Assembly (NCBI GenBank): GCA_021209875.1
Contig: JAGYVD010000001.1
Span: 6,572,001 to 6,636,000 of the forward strand
DNA length: 64,000 bases
Direction of reading: 5' to 3'
From: Rosellinia necatrix
Taxonomy: Eukaryota; Ascomycota; Sordariomycetes; Xylariales; Xylariaceae
Part shown: one piece after another, positions 63,925 through 64,000 of the stretch
Layout of the letters: every line of letters starts with the position of its first letter
Numbering within the stretch: the first letter of the stretch is position 1
Made by a program: the position numbers and the translations under genes
The notes under the pieces: model-generated
Database searches by the model: none
The model's input: the letters and a program-made list of their open reading frames with translations, nothing else
What the model was told of the DNA's origin: nothing

Positions 63925-64000
63925 TGAAGCCATCCCGACAGACGACTTCCTTAGGGAAGCCATCTTGTCGGACGGCTTCTTTAGGGAAGCCTTCCTTTGG
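63925..64000. repeat. 30-bp tandem repeat running off the window edge
   Basis: Units begin gaagccatc at 63926, 63956 and (partial) 63986, 30 bp each, differing at a few positions by transitions. Each unit carries GAAGCC near its start and a GGCTTC or GACTTC 15-20 bases later, so it can fold. tgtgaagcc at the left edge could be the start of an LTR. Confidence 0.7.

Noticed and set aside
1..64000. CRISPR array, rRNA, tRNA, telomere or centromere satellite
   Set aside because: No regularly spaced repeats with unique spacers, no conserved RNA cores and no TTAGGG runs were seen. The direct repeats present are LTRs or the 30-bp edge repeat.

Overview
The window is almost entirely transposon relic from a filamentous ascomycete (Pezizomycotina). 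Most of it is extremely AT-rich (GC by eye well below 25%), on both strands, with stop codons everywhere. Where two copies of one repeat can be compared, they differ mainly by C:G to T:A changes, often at CpA/TpG. That is the signature of repeat-induced point mutation (RIP). The one stretch of ordinary composition, about 58.88-61.57 kb, holds a typical fungal gene with two short GT-AG introns. No rRNA, tRNA, CRISPR array, bacterial operon or telomere repeat is visible. The species cannot be named.

Layout. 1-4781: right part of a Ty1/copia-like element, called R here (copy A), sitting in the 5' LTR of a second RIPed element F (4782-8420). F carries a possible 287-bp MITE. 8.4-11.9 kb: featureless relic with one fresh solo LTR. 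11.9-47.6 kb: a nested stack. An LTR2 family element H (chromodomain Ty3/gypsy) appears to hold element G (LTR3, also chromodomain Ty3/gypsy, 15877-45485). G was later hit by an 8.6-kb LTR element (17540-26149), by a solo LTR2 (27282-27529) and by a full copy of R (copy C, 30702-45336). Copy C was hit in turn by a complete 6.7-kb Ty3/gypsy element (32343-39090) and by a solo LTR. 47612-55729: R copy B in the opposite orientation, with two nested solo LTR1s and a 571-bp miniature LTR element (TRIM) of two 119-bp LTRs. 55.7-58.9 kb: an LTR2 followed by AT-rich DNA whose base pattern differs from the RIPed repeats.

58.88-61.57 kb: the gene island. A three-exon gene (59438-61015) encodes a predicted 479-residue multi-pass membrane protein of unknown function. 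A convergent, 5'-truncated gene remnant lies at 61072-61485 on the minus strand. 61.6-63.9 kb is again AT-rich relic. The window ends in a 30-bp tandem repeat that runs off the edge.

How it fits together. The repeats share no pathway; their relations are historical. Target-site duplications and empty-site comparisons between R copies A, B and C give the insertion order. Short solo LTRs (about 180-310 bp) and the outer edges of some long elements kept near-normal base composition, while interiors were heavily mutated. The most interesting points are the TRIM with its empty site in copy C, a 12-base sequence directly after the LTR that the TRIM shares exactly with R (a probable common primer-binding site), and short GC-rich hairpins in LTRs of unrelated families.
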